DNA from: Acidimicrobiia bacterium
GTDB lineage: Bacteria; Actinomycetota; Acidimicrobiia; Spongiisociales; UBA5794
Direction of reading: 5' to 3'
DNA: 61,050 bases
Assembly: GCA_024762335.1 (NCBI GenBank)
Contig: JANTHO010000008.1
Span: 1 to 61,050 of the forward strand
A program made the position numbers and the translations under genes. Below the pieces are notes generated by a model. That model saw nothing but the letters and a program-made list of their open reading frames with translations, was not told the origin of the DNA and did not search any database. This document shows, one piece after another, positions 44,619 to 53,164 of the stretch (its first letter is position 1; each line of letters starts with the position of its first letter).

Positions 44619-44822
44619 GTGAAACAGGGAACAGGCAAGACCGTCCTCGTGACCGACCTCTTCGTGTCCGAAGGGCCGTACCAGGATGCCGCGGGAGACT
44701 TCGTCTCCGGCGTTTGCAGCCTGTGTGGGATGGTCGTTGCAGAACAGGACGCCCGCTTCCACGACATCGGTTACCTGTGTTTCGACTGCTGGCAGGTCGC
44801 CGCCGGCGTCGTCCGGCGCTGA
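44619..44822 (+). CDS. Small four-cysteine protein, probable zinc ribbon
   Basis: The 67-residue protein starts at a GTG. Two CxxC pairs, CSLCG near residue 33 and CFDCW near 54, are 17 residues apart and fit a zinc ribbon. I do not recognise a family. It follows the selenoprotein gene by 34 bp on the same strand and may be co-transcribed. No ribosome site is visible; TAGCCT at 44606-44611 could be a -10 for a leaderless message. Confidence 0.6.
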   Translation: MKQGTGKTVLVTDLFVSEGPYQDAAGDFVSGVCSLCGMVVAEQDARFHDIGYLCFDCWQVAAGVVRR

Positions 44823-44840
44823 CCCACCTCGGGGCCGATA

Positions 44841-46421
44841 TCAGTTTGTGCAGATCGGGCGCGTCCGGTCGACCGCGATGGTCTCTCCCCGGACCCACGT
44901 TTCGAGAACCCTGGTGTCTCGCAGATCGCTGGGTGTGACGGCGACGGGATCCCTGTCGACGGCGATGATGTCGGCGGGACTCCCTTTGGACAGCGGCACC
45001 GGTTCGCCGAGGGCAAGTGCCGCGCCGTCGGTGAAAAGCGAGAGGGCCCGGTTCGGAAGCAGACCCTCCTCGAGCATTACGCCCGCCCGATCCCGGGCGA
45101 GGGCCATCCCCACCCACGGATCGGGTGATTCCACCGGACTGTCGGATCCCCCACAGAGCGGAACGCCCGCGTGGTCGAGCGAGGCGAACGGATACGTCGA
45201 GACGATCCGGTCCGGACCGACCCGATCGACGATCCACGAGGACTCCGACCCGATGAACGCCGGCTGAACCGACACGATGACACCGAGACGGGCGATCCGA
45301 TCGATGTCCGAACGGTCGAGCACGGAGGCATGTTCGATCCTGAGACGCCTCGGGGCTGCGCCATCGGAGATCAATTCTTCGTACAGGTCGATGACGGCGC
45401 CGTTCGCCCGATCACCGATGGCGTGGAGCGCCACCATCCCTCCCATCCGCATCGCTGCCTCAGCGAGTTTCCGATCCATCGCATCGAGACGCATGGTGCC
45501 CGTCTCGTCGGGAAGATCGTTGAACGGAGCATGCATGGCAGCCGTGTGGCCGCCGAGGCTCCCGTCGGCGAATCCCTTGTACCCGAGCCATCGGAGCCGG
45601 TCGGACCCGACGTCGAGCCGGCGGGCCGCGTCGGTGAGGGCATCGACGCTGTGTGCGATCACGAAGCCGTGGACGGAGATCGGGAGCCGGTCGGCGATCG
45701 CCGTGATGGCCGAGACTTCGTCACCGAGACTCGCCCACGGACCGTCACCGAGGCCGAGAATCGCTCCGATCGAGGTGATGCCGACACCGGCGAGGCCCGT
45801 GAGAGCATCGACCAGCGCTTCCTCCGAGAGGTTCGCCGACGCATCGAGTCTGGTCGAAACGAGATCGATGGCGGTCTCTCTGAGAACGCCGGTCGGTTCA
45901 CCGTCGGCATCGCGATCGATCGACCCGTCACCGGGGTCCGGAGTCGAAGCGGTCAAGCCCGCATGTCGGAGCGCCGCCGTGTTGGCGATCGCCACGTGGC
46001 CGCAGTATCGGTGAACCAGAACCGGGCGGTCGGAAACGGCGCGATCCAGATCGTCTCGCGTGGGTAGCCGGTGTTCGGCCAAGGTGCCGTCGTCGAGGCG
46101 GAGCGCGATCAAGGGCGCATCCGGAGGGAGGGTGGAGGCGGCGTCGGCAAGCGTGTCGAGGAACTCCCGGATATCAGCGACGCCGCGAAGCGACGTTCCC
46201 GTGAGCGACGCGGCATACGGAACAGGGTGCATATGCGCATCCCGGAGACCGGGCAGGAGAAAGGCACCCGGGTACTCCTCGACTGCCAGACCCGGTTCGA
46301 TCAGGGCCCGCCGGTCACCGACCGCAACGACCTTCCCGCGGTCGATGAGGATGGCGTCCCCCGGGATGCCGCGGGCCGTGCGGACGGCCTCGGCGACGAG
46401 GAGCGTGCGGTGATCGGTCAT
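44841..46421 (-). CDS. Amidohydrolase family 3 protein (YtcJ-like)
   Basis: The 526-residue protein starts at the ATG at 46421, overlapping the upstream stop (ATGA). The first metal motif is DAHMHP (HxH). Later elements include GYKGFADGSLGGHTA, LHAIGDRANG, EHASVLD and GGSDSPVESPDPW. This is the YtcJ-type metal-dependent hydrolase pattern with N- and C-terminal beta-sandwich parts. Substrates are usually amides or formamides; none can be assigned. It is coupled to the inositol-monophosphatase-family gene. Confidence 0.87.
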   Translation of the reverse strand: MTDHRTLLVAEAVRTARGIPGDAILIDRGKVVAVGDRRALIEPGLAVEEYPGAFLLPGLRDAHMHPVPYAASLTGTSLRGVADIREFLDTLADAASTLPPDAPLIALRLDDGTLAEHRLPTRDDLDRAVSDRPVLVHRYCGHVAIANTAALRHAGLTASTPDPGDGSIDRDADGEPTGVLRETAIDLVSTRLDASANLSEEALVDALTGLAGVGITSIGAILGLGDGPWASLGDEVSAITAIADRLPISVHGFVIAHSVDALTDAARRLDVGSDRLRWLGYKGFADGSLGGHTAAMHAPFNDLPDETGTMRLDAMDRKLAEAAMRMGGMVALHAIGDRANGAVIDLYEELISDGAAPRRLRIEHASVLDRSDIDRIARLGVIVSVQPAFIGSESSWIVDRVGPDRIVSTYPFASLDHAGVPLCGGSDSPVESPDPWVGMALARDRAGVMLEEGLLPNRALSLFTDGAALALGEPVPLSKGSPADIIAVDRDPVAVTPSDLRDTRVLETWVRGETIAVDRTRPICTN

Positions 46422-47203
46422 CTGAGACGTGGCGGGAGTGCCGAGTCGATGATCCGTGAGAGGGCATCGTGGACGATTCCGTTGCTCGACAGCACCATCG
46501 GAGCGGCCGGAACGGACTCTCCCCCGTGCAGATCTGTGACCCGTCCCCCGGCCTCGCGGACGAGAACGATTCCCCCGGCTTGATCCCAGGGGGCGATTCC
46601 CAGCTCCCAATACGCTTCGTACCGTCCGGCTGCCACCCAGGCGAGATCGAGCGCTGCAGATCCGAACCGGCGGATGCCGTTGACCGAGTTCAAGACCGCT
46701 CCGAGCACCCGGGCATACTCGTCCGCATAGGCACCGTGATCGTACGGGAAGCCCGTGGCGGTGACGGAGCGGTCGAGGTCGGTGGTTTCGGAGACGCTCA
46801 TCGGCGAACCGTTCAGGTTCGCACCTTCGCCGGTTGAGGCTGAGAAGCACTCGTCTCTGAGCGGGTCGTAGACGACGCCCACGAGCGGCCGGTCGCCGTC
46901 CCAGAGGCCTACGCTCACGGAGATGTGCGGGATTCCGTGGACGAAATTGACGGTTCCGTCGAGAGGATCGACGATCCAGATCCTCCCGGAAGGGATCGTC
47001 CCTCCCCGCTCCTCGGCCAGGATCGAATCATCGGGTCGCTCTGAGGTGATGATTGACAGGACCTCGGCCTCTGAGGCGTGATCGATCTCAGTGACCGGGT
47101 CGAATCGCCTCTTGTAGTGGGCTTTCACACCCCGGTCGAATCCGTCGCGGAGGATTGCCCCACCGGCTCGGGCGGCGGAGATCGCAAGTTCGAGATCATT
47201 CAT
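46418..47203 (-). CDS. Inositol monophosphatase family protein
   Basis: The 261-residue protein starts at the ATG at 47203. Metal-binding motifs are ILAEERGG, WIVDPLDGTVNF (DPxDGTxxF) and the late WELGIAPWDQAGG (WDxAAG). Members remove phosphate from inositol phosphate, histidinol phosphate or PAP. The specific substrate is unclear. It diverges from lnt and is coupled to the amidohydrolase gene. Confidence 0.9.
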   Translation of the reverse strand: MNDLELAISAARAGGAILRDGFDRGVKAHYKRRFDPVTEIDHASEAEVLSIITSERPDDSILAEERGGTIPSGRIWIVDPLDGTVNFVHGIPHISVSVGLWDGDRPLVGVVYDPLRDECFSASTGEGANLNGSPMSVSETTDLDRSVTATGFPYDHGAYADEYARVLGAVLNSVNGIRRFGSAALDLAWVAAGRYEAYWELGIAPWDQAGGIVLVREAGGRVTDLHGGESVPAAPMVLSSNGIVHDALSRIIDSALPPRLR

Positions 47204-47302
47204 GGAACGCAGCCTACGGTTGTCGGGCGCAGAGCAGATCGGCGAGGCGATTCGCGAACATTCTCTCCCGCTACTTTCCGACTGTTCTACTCTTCTCCGT
47301 CC

Positions 47303-48793
47303 ATGCTCCTTCCCTACCTCGCCGCTCTGGCCAGTGCTCTCCTGATGTGGGCGGCGTTTCCGCCGCTGGACATCGGACCGCTGGCCTTCGTCGCTCCGAT
47401 CCCGCTGTTCTGGGCGCTGCGTCGCGTCGAACGGGGATTCGAAGCGGTCACGATCGGCTTCCTGTGGGGAACGGTCTTCTTCGGTGTGCTCCTGTATTGG
47501 ATCAGCATCCTCGGATTCATTGCCTGGGTTCCACTCGTTCTGCTGATGGCCGGCTACTACGCGATCTACGGGTTCGTCGTGTGGCTGTTCCGCCTGTGGC
47601 CGGCTTGGCGCTGGTGGCTGATCGCCATCGGTGCATGGGTTGGCATCGAGTTCGTTCGTGCACGATTCCCCTTCGGCGGTTTTCCGTGGGGGAACATCGG
47701 ATACGCGGCATCTGGAGTCCAGCCGCTCCTCGGGAGTGTCCAGTGGATCGGCCCCGTGGGTTGGACCGCGCTCGCCGTTGCGTTCTCCGCCGCGGGAGCG
47801 TTGTTCATCGAATCCCGCGAGCATTGGCGACGGATCGTCGACACCGGCGTCGTGATCATTCTGCTGGGCATTGTCGGAGGCCTATTCCCGCCGCGCGCAG
47901 ACGGAGAAGCGATGCGAGTGGCGATCGTTCAGGGCGGTTCGCCGTGCCCGATGGTCCACTGCCAAAACGAGAACCAGCGCATCTTCGAGTCACACCTGGC
48001 GCTGACGGAGACGATCCCCGATGACAGTGTGGATCTCGTCGTGTGGGCGGAGAACTCCACCGGCACGCCGTACGATCCCGAGACCAACGACAGCGTCCGG
48101 GCGGCCATCATCGAGCAGGCCGGGCGTCTCGACGCGTACTTCCTCGTATCGGGAACGCGGATCGTGCCCCCCGACGAGTTTCTCAACGTCAATATGTTCT
48201 ACTCGCCGGAAGGCGTGAAGATCGGCGAGTACGCCAAGGAACACCCCGTCCCGTTCGGCGAATATGTGCCGCTGCGATCCCTCCTCGGATTCATCCCCCA
48301 ACTCGATCAGGTGCCGAGAGACATGATTCGAGGAACCGAGCCGGTGACCTTTCCGATGACCCAGGGGCAGTTGGGTTCGGTCATCTCCTTCGAAGGGGCC
48401 TTCACACGGAACATCCGGGCGATCGCTCACGCCGGATCGCAACTCATGGTCGTGGCTACGAACGAGAGCTCATACGGCGAGTCGTCGGCGTCGGATCAGC
48501 TCATCGACATGACGCGTGTGAACGCCGCTGCCGTGGGCCAGGATCTCGTTCATGCAGCGATCACCGGATCATCGACGTACATCACGGCCGGGGGTCTCGT
48601 TGGAGACAAGACCGGGCTGTACACCGAAGAGGTGCTCTACGGCGACGTCGCGATGCGCGGCGCCGGTCCCACCCTGTTCACCCGGTTCCCGAACTGGATG
48701 CTGCTGCTCGCTATTGCAGGCATGGCAGCGGCGCTGTTCTGGCCCGGCGAGGGTGGTCTCGAAGAGGTGGTCGGGAGGCATCGCGACGGCTGA
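47303..48793 (+). CDS. lnt: Apolipoprotein N-acyltransferase with Ser replacing the catalytic Cys
   Basis: The 496-residue protein has about seven transmembrane helices followed by a nitrilase-fold domain. The triad positions are Glu250 (WAENST), Lys312 (YAKEHPVPFGEYVP) and residue 362. The last reads ISFEGAF, where E. coli Lnt has CYE; the nucleophile is therefore Ser. Lnt adds the third acyl chain to lipoproteins. Several lipoproteins in this window would be clients. Activity with Ser is uncertain, although I recall similar ISYE variants in other actinobacteria. No ribosome site; TACTCT lies about 10 nt before the ATG. Confidence 0.85.
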   Translation: MLLPYLAALASALLMWAAFPPLDIGPLAFVAPIPLFWALRRVERGFEAVTIGFLWGTVFFGVLLYWISILGFIAWVPLVLLMAGYYAIYGFVVWLFRLWPAWRWWLIAIGAWVGIEFVRARFPFGGFPWGNIGYAASGVQPLLGSVQWIGPVGWTALAVAFSAAGALFIESREHWRRIVDTGVVIILLGIVGGLFPPRADGEAMRVAIVQGGSPCPMVHCQNENQRIFESHLALTETIPDDSVDLVVWAENSTGTPYDPETNDSVRAAIIEQAGRLDAYFLVSGTRIVPPDEFLNVNMFYSPEGVKIGEYAKEHPVPFGEYVPLRSLLGFIPQLDQVPRDMIRGTEPVTFPMTQGQLGSVISFEGAFTRNIRAIAHAGSQLMVVATNESSYGESSASDQLIDMTRVNAAAVGQDLVHAAITGSSTYITAGGLVGDKTGLYTEEVLYGDVAMRGAGPTLFTRFPNWMLLLAIAGMAAALFWPGEGGLEEVVGRHRDG

Positions 48794-48814
48794 TCGGCGG
48801 TGCACACGAAAGAT

Positions 48815-48843
48815 TTGCAAGATCCGGATAGTGGAAATAAGAT
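48815..48843 (+). promoter_or_regulatory. Sigma-70-type promoter for the small Cys-rich protein gene
   Basis: TTGCAA (48815-48820) and TAAGAT (48838-48843) are exactly 17 bp apart. The start site would be near 48850, giving a leader of about 80 nt before the ATG at 48931. Confidence 0.6.
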
Positions 48844-48930
48844 AGCGAAAGCACATTCCCCCATTCGCTCCGGTGTCGTCCACCGCCGAACACGCGAGTG
48901 GTATCTAAACGTCTCCACCGGAGGTCATCC

Positions 48931-49119
48931 ATGTCAGACATCATGAAAGCATCTCGCCCCCAGGGCCGGTCACGCCGGCCCAAGACGTACGACGAAGGTC
49001 GCGTCTGCGGCGCCGAAGGATGCGACACCATTCTCTCCCGCTACAACCGTGCAGAGTTCTGCCACACGCACAAGCCGGTCAAGTACCCGCGTCTCCGCGG
49101 CGTTCTGACGCAGAGCTGA
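48931..49119 (+). CDS. Small basic Cys/His-rich protein
   Basis: The 62-residue protein starts at the ATG at 48931 behind GGAGG. The N-terminal third is very basic (SRPQGRSRRPKTY). VCGAEGCDT and FCHTHK give a Cx4C...CxH pattern, a probable single zinc site. A good promoter lies upstream and a strong terminator downstream, so it is a stand-alone gene. I do not recognise the family; nucleic-acid binding is a reasonable guess. Confidence 0.7.
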   Translation: MSDIMKASRPQGRSRRPKTYDEGRVCGAEGCDTILSRYNRAEFCHTHKPVKYPRLRGVLTQS

Positions 49120-49138
49120 ACGAACCCCCAGATTCGAG

Positions 49139-49172
49139 AAGGAACCCGGCGTCTCGCGGCGCCGGGTTCCTT
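49139..49172. terminator. Strong bidirectional terminator
   Basis: GGAACCCGGCG (49141-49151) pairs perfectly with CGCCGGGTTCC (49160-49170). Flanking AA/TT extends the stem to 13 bp. It separates the small Cys-rich gene from the convergent aminotransferase gene. Confidence 0.8.
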
Positions 49173-49191
49173 GCGTTCGAGCCGGGTGGAT

Positions 49192-50460
49192 TCAGGATTC
49201 GTAGGCAGTGAGGGCCCTGTCGATGATGTCGATTCCCATCTCCAGATCGTCGAGCGACACGTTCAACGGTGGAACGAATCGGATGACGTTGTAGTCGGGT
49301 CCGCAGCCGAGAATGAACATGCCGAGGTCCTCTGCGGTTCGGGCGATCTGCGCAAACGCTTCGCTGTCGGGTTCGCGCCCGTTCTTGACGAGTTCGATCC
49401 CGATCATCAAGCCGAGTCCACGAACGTCCCCGATCGTGCGGTGCCGTTCCTGCAGGTCTCCGAACCGTGTGAACGCCAGATCCGAGCGCTCGGCAATCCC
49501 CGGGATCACCTCATGGAGCATGTCGACGACCGCAGCCGACGCCGCACAGGACACGGGGTTTCCACCAAACGTCGTGCCGTGAGACCCGGGCTCCCAGCCG
49601 GAGAAGATCTCACGTGAGGCACCGACGCCCGACAGCGGCAGACCGTTGGCGATGGCCTTACCCATCACCAGGATGTCCGGGTCGACCCCGTAGACCTGGC
49701 TGGTGAAGAAGTCGCCGGTTCTCCCAAAGCCGGTCTGGACCTCGTCCGCGATCATCAGGATGCCGTATTCGTCGGCCAGGTCGCGAATCGCCTGCATGAA
49801 TTCGCGACTCGCCGGGTAGTAGCCGCCCTCTCCCTGGAGCGGTTCGAACAGGAACGCGGCGATCTCGTCGGGCATAACCTCATGCTTGAACTTGAGCCGT
49901 AGCTCGTTGAGGGCGTACTCGTTCGCATCCTCCTGGGACATGCCCCACCCGTAGGGGTGGGGGAACGGCGTGACGAACACGGAAGGCAGAAGCGGGTGGT
50001 AGCCGCGACGGTATTTCGCCTTCGAGGTCGTGTAGGAGACCGACCCCATCGTCCGGCCGTGGAAGCCGCCGCGGAAGACGATGACTCCCTGCCGACCCGA
50101 GGTCTTCTTCGCGAGTTTGATCGCCCCCTCGACGGCCTCGGCACCGGAGTTCATGAAGAACATCTGCTCGATGCTGTCGGGGGCGGCGGCGATGATCTTC
50201 TCGGCCGCATTCGCGCGCGACTCGAAGAGGAACGATCCGCCGACATGCCAGAGCCGGGAGAGCTGCTCCCGGGCTGCCGCCTCGACGGTCGGCGGGCGAT
50301 GCCCCAGGTTCGTTACGGCGATGCCGGTGGCGAAGTCGAGATATCGCTTGCCGTGGACGTCGGTCACCCATGATCCGTCACCTTCGACGATTTCGACTTG
50401 TGAGTCGGTTGTGATGACGGGGGCGATGATGTTGCTGATACGTGTGGAAAGGTCGGTCAC
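49192..50460 (-). CDS. Class III PLP aminotransferase (4-aminobutyrate/acetylornithine type)
   Basis: The 422-residue protein has the glycine-rich cofactor segment NSGAEAVEGAIK, FHGRTMGSVSYT, the Asp in IADEVQTGFGRTG and the Schiff-base Lys in LVMGKAIANG. It probably transfers the omega-amino group of a compound such as GABA to 2-oxoglutarate. A role alongside the gamma-glutamylamine genes at 22.7-25.6 kb is possible but unproven. A 140-bp gap with no other recognisable feature separates it from the crotonase gene. Confidence 0.9.
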   Translation of the reverse strand: MTDLSTRISNIIAPVITTDSQVEIVEGDGSWVTDVHGKRYLDFATGIAVTNLGHRPPTVEAAAREQLSRLWHVGGSFLFESRANAAEKIIAAAPDSIEQMFFMNSGAEAVEGAIKLAKKTSGRQGVIVFRGGFHGRTMGSVSYTTSKAKYRRGYHPLLPSVFVTPFPHPYGWGMSQEDANEYALNELRLKFKHEVMPDEIAAFLFEPLQGEGGYYPASREFMQAIRDLADEYGILMIADEVQTGFGRTGDFFTSQVYGVDPDILVMGKAIANGLPLSGVGASREIFSGWEPGSHGTTFGGNPVSCAASAAVVDMLHEVIPGIAERSDLAFTRFGDLQERHRTIGDVRGLGLMIGIELVKNGREPDSEAFAQIARTAEDLGMFILGCGPDYNVIRFVPPLNVSLDDLEMGIDIIDRALTAYES

Positions 50461-50602
50461 GGTGATCCTCCTTGTTCGGGGGTGGGTCGTACGCGGCTCG
50501 GCCAGCCCTACGGCGCTGCGAAGAGGTGTCCACGATCGGTCTGAGGCGTACCCAACATGGACCCATTATGCACTATCCGGGCAGTGCAGCGGCCGGGTCC
50601 CG

Positions 50603-51442
50603 TCACGTCCCGGTGAACTCCGGCGGCCGCCGCTCGATGAACGAACCGATCGCCTCACCGAGATCGTTCGAGTGGAGGAAGGCGGCGTTCCAGAGGGCGA
50701 CGTAGTCGAGCGCCTCGTCGACCGTCCGGCCGTCGCCGGCGCGAAGGACCGCTTTCGTTCCCTGGACGGCGAGCGGTGAGTTCGCTGCGATGGCTTCGGC
50801 CGTCTCGACGGCGGCAGCGAGGACCGTATCAGCATCGGGGAGTATGCGTGTAATGAGACCGACCGATGCGGCTTCTCCCGCGTCGAAATCGCGGCCGGTG
50901 TATGCCAGTTCGGCGACGGTCCCGGGGTCGATGATCCGCGGCAAACGCTGGAGGGTTCCCACATCGGCCACCATCGCCAGACGGGTCTCCCGGATCGAGA
51001 ACGTTGTATCGGCCGATGCGTATCGGATGTCGCAGGCCGTGATCAGGTCGACACCGGCACCGATGCAGTATCCGTGGATGGCGGCGATCACCGGCTTGGG
51101 GCACTCAGCGAGGGAAGAGAAGGTCCTCTGCATGGTCTTGATGAGACGGCGCGTCTCGGTTCGCTGTGCGACCGGCGACGCGGGAGGTGGAGCCGAAGGA
51201 TCGAGGCTGCCGCTGGCGATGGCGGGCCCGAACGCCTTGAGGTCGATGCCGACGGTGAAGGCCGAACCGCGTGCCGCCACGACCACGGCACGGGTTTGCG
51301 GATCGTCTTCCAGGGCGTCGATCGCGGCAGGGAACTCGGTCCAGAAAGCCGGTGCGAAAGCGTTGCGCTGCTCCGGGCGGTCGAGCCATACGATGGCCAC
51401 GTGGCCCTGGTGTTCGACGGTGACGGTTGAGAATGAATCCAT
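50603..51442 (-). CDS. Enoyl-CoA hydratase/isomerase (crotonase) family protein
   Basis: The 279-residue protein has the oxyanion-hole segments ARGSAFTVGIDL and IHGYCIGAGVDLITACD. The acidic residues and spacing resemble dienoyl-CoA isomerases more than hydratases: GIDLKAFG, with VADVGTLQRLP near 160. It acts on an acyl-CoA; the exact reaction is open. Confidence 0.88.
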   Translation of the reverse strand: MDSFSTVTVEHQGHVAIVWLDRPEQRNAFAPAFWTEFPAAIDALEDDPQTRAVVVAARGSAFTVGIDLKAFGPAIASGSLDPSAPPPASPVAQRTETRRLIKTMQRTFSSLAECPKPVIAAIHGYCIGAGVDLITACDIRYASADTTFSIRETRLAMVADVGTLQRLPRIIDPGTVAELAYTGRDFDAGEAASVGLITRILPDADTVLAAAVETAEAIAANSPLAVQGTKAVLRAGDGRTVDEALDYVALWNAAFLHSNDLGEAIGSFIERRPPEFTGT

Positions 51443-51464
51443 GTCGGAAGCGTAGCGAGCGATG

Positions 51465-52037
51465 TCAGCCGAACCGTCGGAGTCCTTCGCCTATGCGGTC
51501 GGGCGAGTCGACGCTGAACCACGACCTCCCATCCTCCCCCCATGCCCGCCAGGTCTCTTCTTCGACGAGGCTCGTGTCGGCGCGGTTGAGCGCCTCGATG
51601 ATCGACCGGCACCCGGCATCGAGCACGGCCGTGGCTGCCTCGACAAATTCCGGCCGGTAGACGGCACACGTGACCTGCTGCCATCCGTCGTGGACGGGAA
51701 CGACGGCGTCACCGCCGATTTCCAGAAGGCGTTCGATCGTATCTGCCCGGAGGAACGGGTGGTCGACGGCGATGAGGACGATGTCCCGTCCCTGGTGGAG
51801 CTTGAGTGCCGTCTCGAGACCGGTGAGTGGCCCGCGGGATCCCGGTCGCAGGTCGGGTGATGCCGGGACTCCCTGCGGCGCGGATGTTCTCCCGACCACG
51901 ACCGGTTCGCCGATGGCTGCAGCCGTGTCGAGGACGATTTCGAGCATGGTCGATGCTCCGATCACGGCGTGTGCCTTGTCGAATCCCATGCGTGTGCTGT
52001 CTCCGCCGGCGAGCACGGCGACGATCGGTCGAGCCAT
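51465..52037 (-). CDS. mobA: Molybdenum cofactor guanylyltransferase
   Basis: The 190-residue protein has the nucleotide-binding motif LAGGDSTRMGFDKA, then a GPLTGLETAL segment and the DHPF metal-binding Asp. It joins GMP to molybdopterin to form the bis-MGD cofactor of enzymes such as formate dehydrogenase and nitrate reductase. It pairs functionally with the MobB-ModE fusion at 17755, although they are 33 kb apart. Confidence 0.87.
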   Translation of the reverse strand: MARPIVAVLAGGDSTRMGFDKAHAVIGASTMLEIVLDTAAAIGEPVVVGRTSAPQGVPASPDLRPGSRGPLTGLETALKLHQGRDIVLIAVDHPFLRADTIERLLEIGGDAVVPVHDGWQQVTCAVYRPEFVEAATAVLDAGCRSIIEALNRADTSLVEEETWRAWGEDGRSWFSVDSPDRIGEGLRRFG

Positions 52038-52135
52038 GCGGAAGACGGTAGCGGGAACCCGACGCCCACTCCGGACCGTCGAATCGGTACAGACCCGGCG
52101 TACGCGTCGGCACATACCCACGATGGGAGATTCTG

Positions 52136-53095
52136 ATGGTTGATATCAGACGGATGGGGAAGAGTCGGATGGTTGCGGCGATCCTGGTGGCCGCCGCCCT
52201 GCTATTTGCGGCATGCAGCGGATCGAGCGATTCGATCAGCGAAGAAGAAACCCTCGCATACGATCAGTCTGGGGCACCCTCCACGACGGTGGCGGCGGCC
52301 GAGGCCATGAAGGCCGTGGCAGGAGACGAGGAGAACGGCGCCACCTTCGTCGCCGTTGCTCCGATCGGGACCGACGTGCCCCCGGGACTCAAGGTGATCA
52401 GAGACGGCCGGGTCGATCTGCGTGTGGAACCGGGCACGTTCGAGCAGATCTCGTCGCAGCTGAGGAGCGTTGCCCAAGACCTCGGCGGCTACATCACCGC
52501 GGGAGAGACCTACCTGCAGGAGATCGACGGGGTCGACTACACGGTCGGATGGATGACGATGCGGATCCCGGAAGACCGCTTCGACGATGCGCTCGACCGG
52601 GTCGACGGTTTCGGCGAGCGCCTGAGCCTGAACGTCTCGAGCCAGGACGTCACCGAGGAGTACGTCGATCTCGAAGGTCGTCTGCGCTACTGGAAGACCC
52701 AGGAGGAGTTCTACACACGCCTCATGGCGGAGGCGACGGAGATCGAGGATCTGGTGACGATCCAGACCCGGATGCAGGACGTGTTGCTGAACATCGAGCA
52801 AATCGAAGGCCGGCTCCGCTACCTGGACAGCCGCACCGACTTCTCGACGCTCACCGTCGGGTTGACGGAGGTTCCGGGATCGACACCGATCGAAGAGCCG
52901 GATGATCCGGGAGTCCTCGAACAGGCGATCGAACAAGCGGGAACGGTGCTGCTCGCAACGATCGGCGGTCTCATCGTCGGCGCAGCATTCGTGCTGCCGT
53001 TCGCGCTCCTTGCCGCAGTCGTGTTCGCACTCTGGATGGCGATCCGCTCCGTGCGTCGCCGCAAGCGGGTGCCAGACGAGTCGTCGAACGAGTAG
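52136..53095 (+). CDS. DUF4349 lipoprotein with C-terminal membrane helix
   Basis: The 319-residue protein starts at the ATG at 52136 behind GGGAG. The lipobox is LFAAC. The DUF4349 body (about 85-245) is typical: GYITAGETY, RIPEDRFDDAL, SQDVTEEYVDLEGRL and a predicted coiled coil around 180-225. A transmembrane helix at about 270-300 is followed by a basic tail. The lipid anchor and the helix would bracket an extracytoplasmic domain. Function unknown. Confidence 0.87.
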   Translation: MVDIRRMGKSRMVAAILVAAALLFAACSGSSDSISEEETLAYDQSGAPSTTVAAAEAMKAVAGDEENGATFVAVAPIGTDVPPGLKVIRDGRVDLRVEPGTFEQISSQLRSVAQDLGGYITAGETYLQEIDGVDYTVGWMTMRIPEDRFDDALDRVDGFGERLSLNVSSQDVTEEYVDLEGRLRYWKTQEEFYTRLMAEATEIEDLVTIQTRMQDVLLNIEQIEGRLRYLDSRTDFSTLTVGLTEVPGSTPIEEPDDPGVLEQAIEQAGTVLLATIGGLIVGAAFVLPFALLAAVVFALWMAIRSVRRRKRVPDESSNE

Positions 53096-53122
53096 AGAGG
53101 AAAGCGAACCACGCCCGAGCGC

Positions 53123-53164
53123 TCTTGCCTCTTGGCTCTTGGCTCTTGGCTCTTGGTTCTTGCC
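53123..53164. repeat. Heptanucleotide tandem repeat (six units of TCTTGSY)
   Basis: Six consecutive 7-bp units fill 53123-53164: TCTTGCC, TCTTGGC three times, TCTTGGT, TCTTGCC. The array runs into the stop codon of the DUF4389 gene. It resembles the short tandemly repeated repeats known from cyanobacteria and other phyla. Confidence 0.85.
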
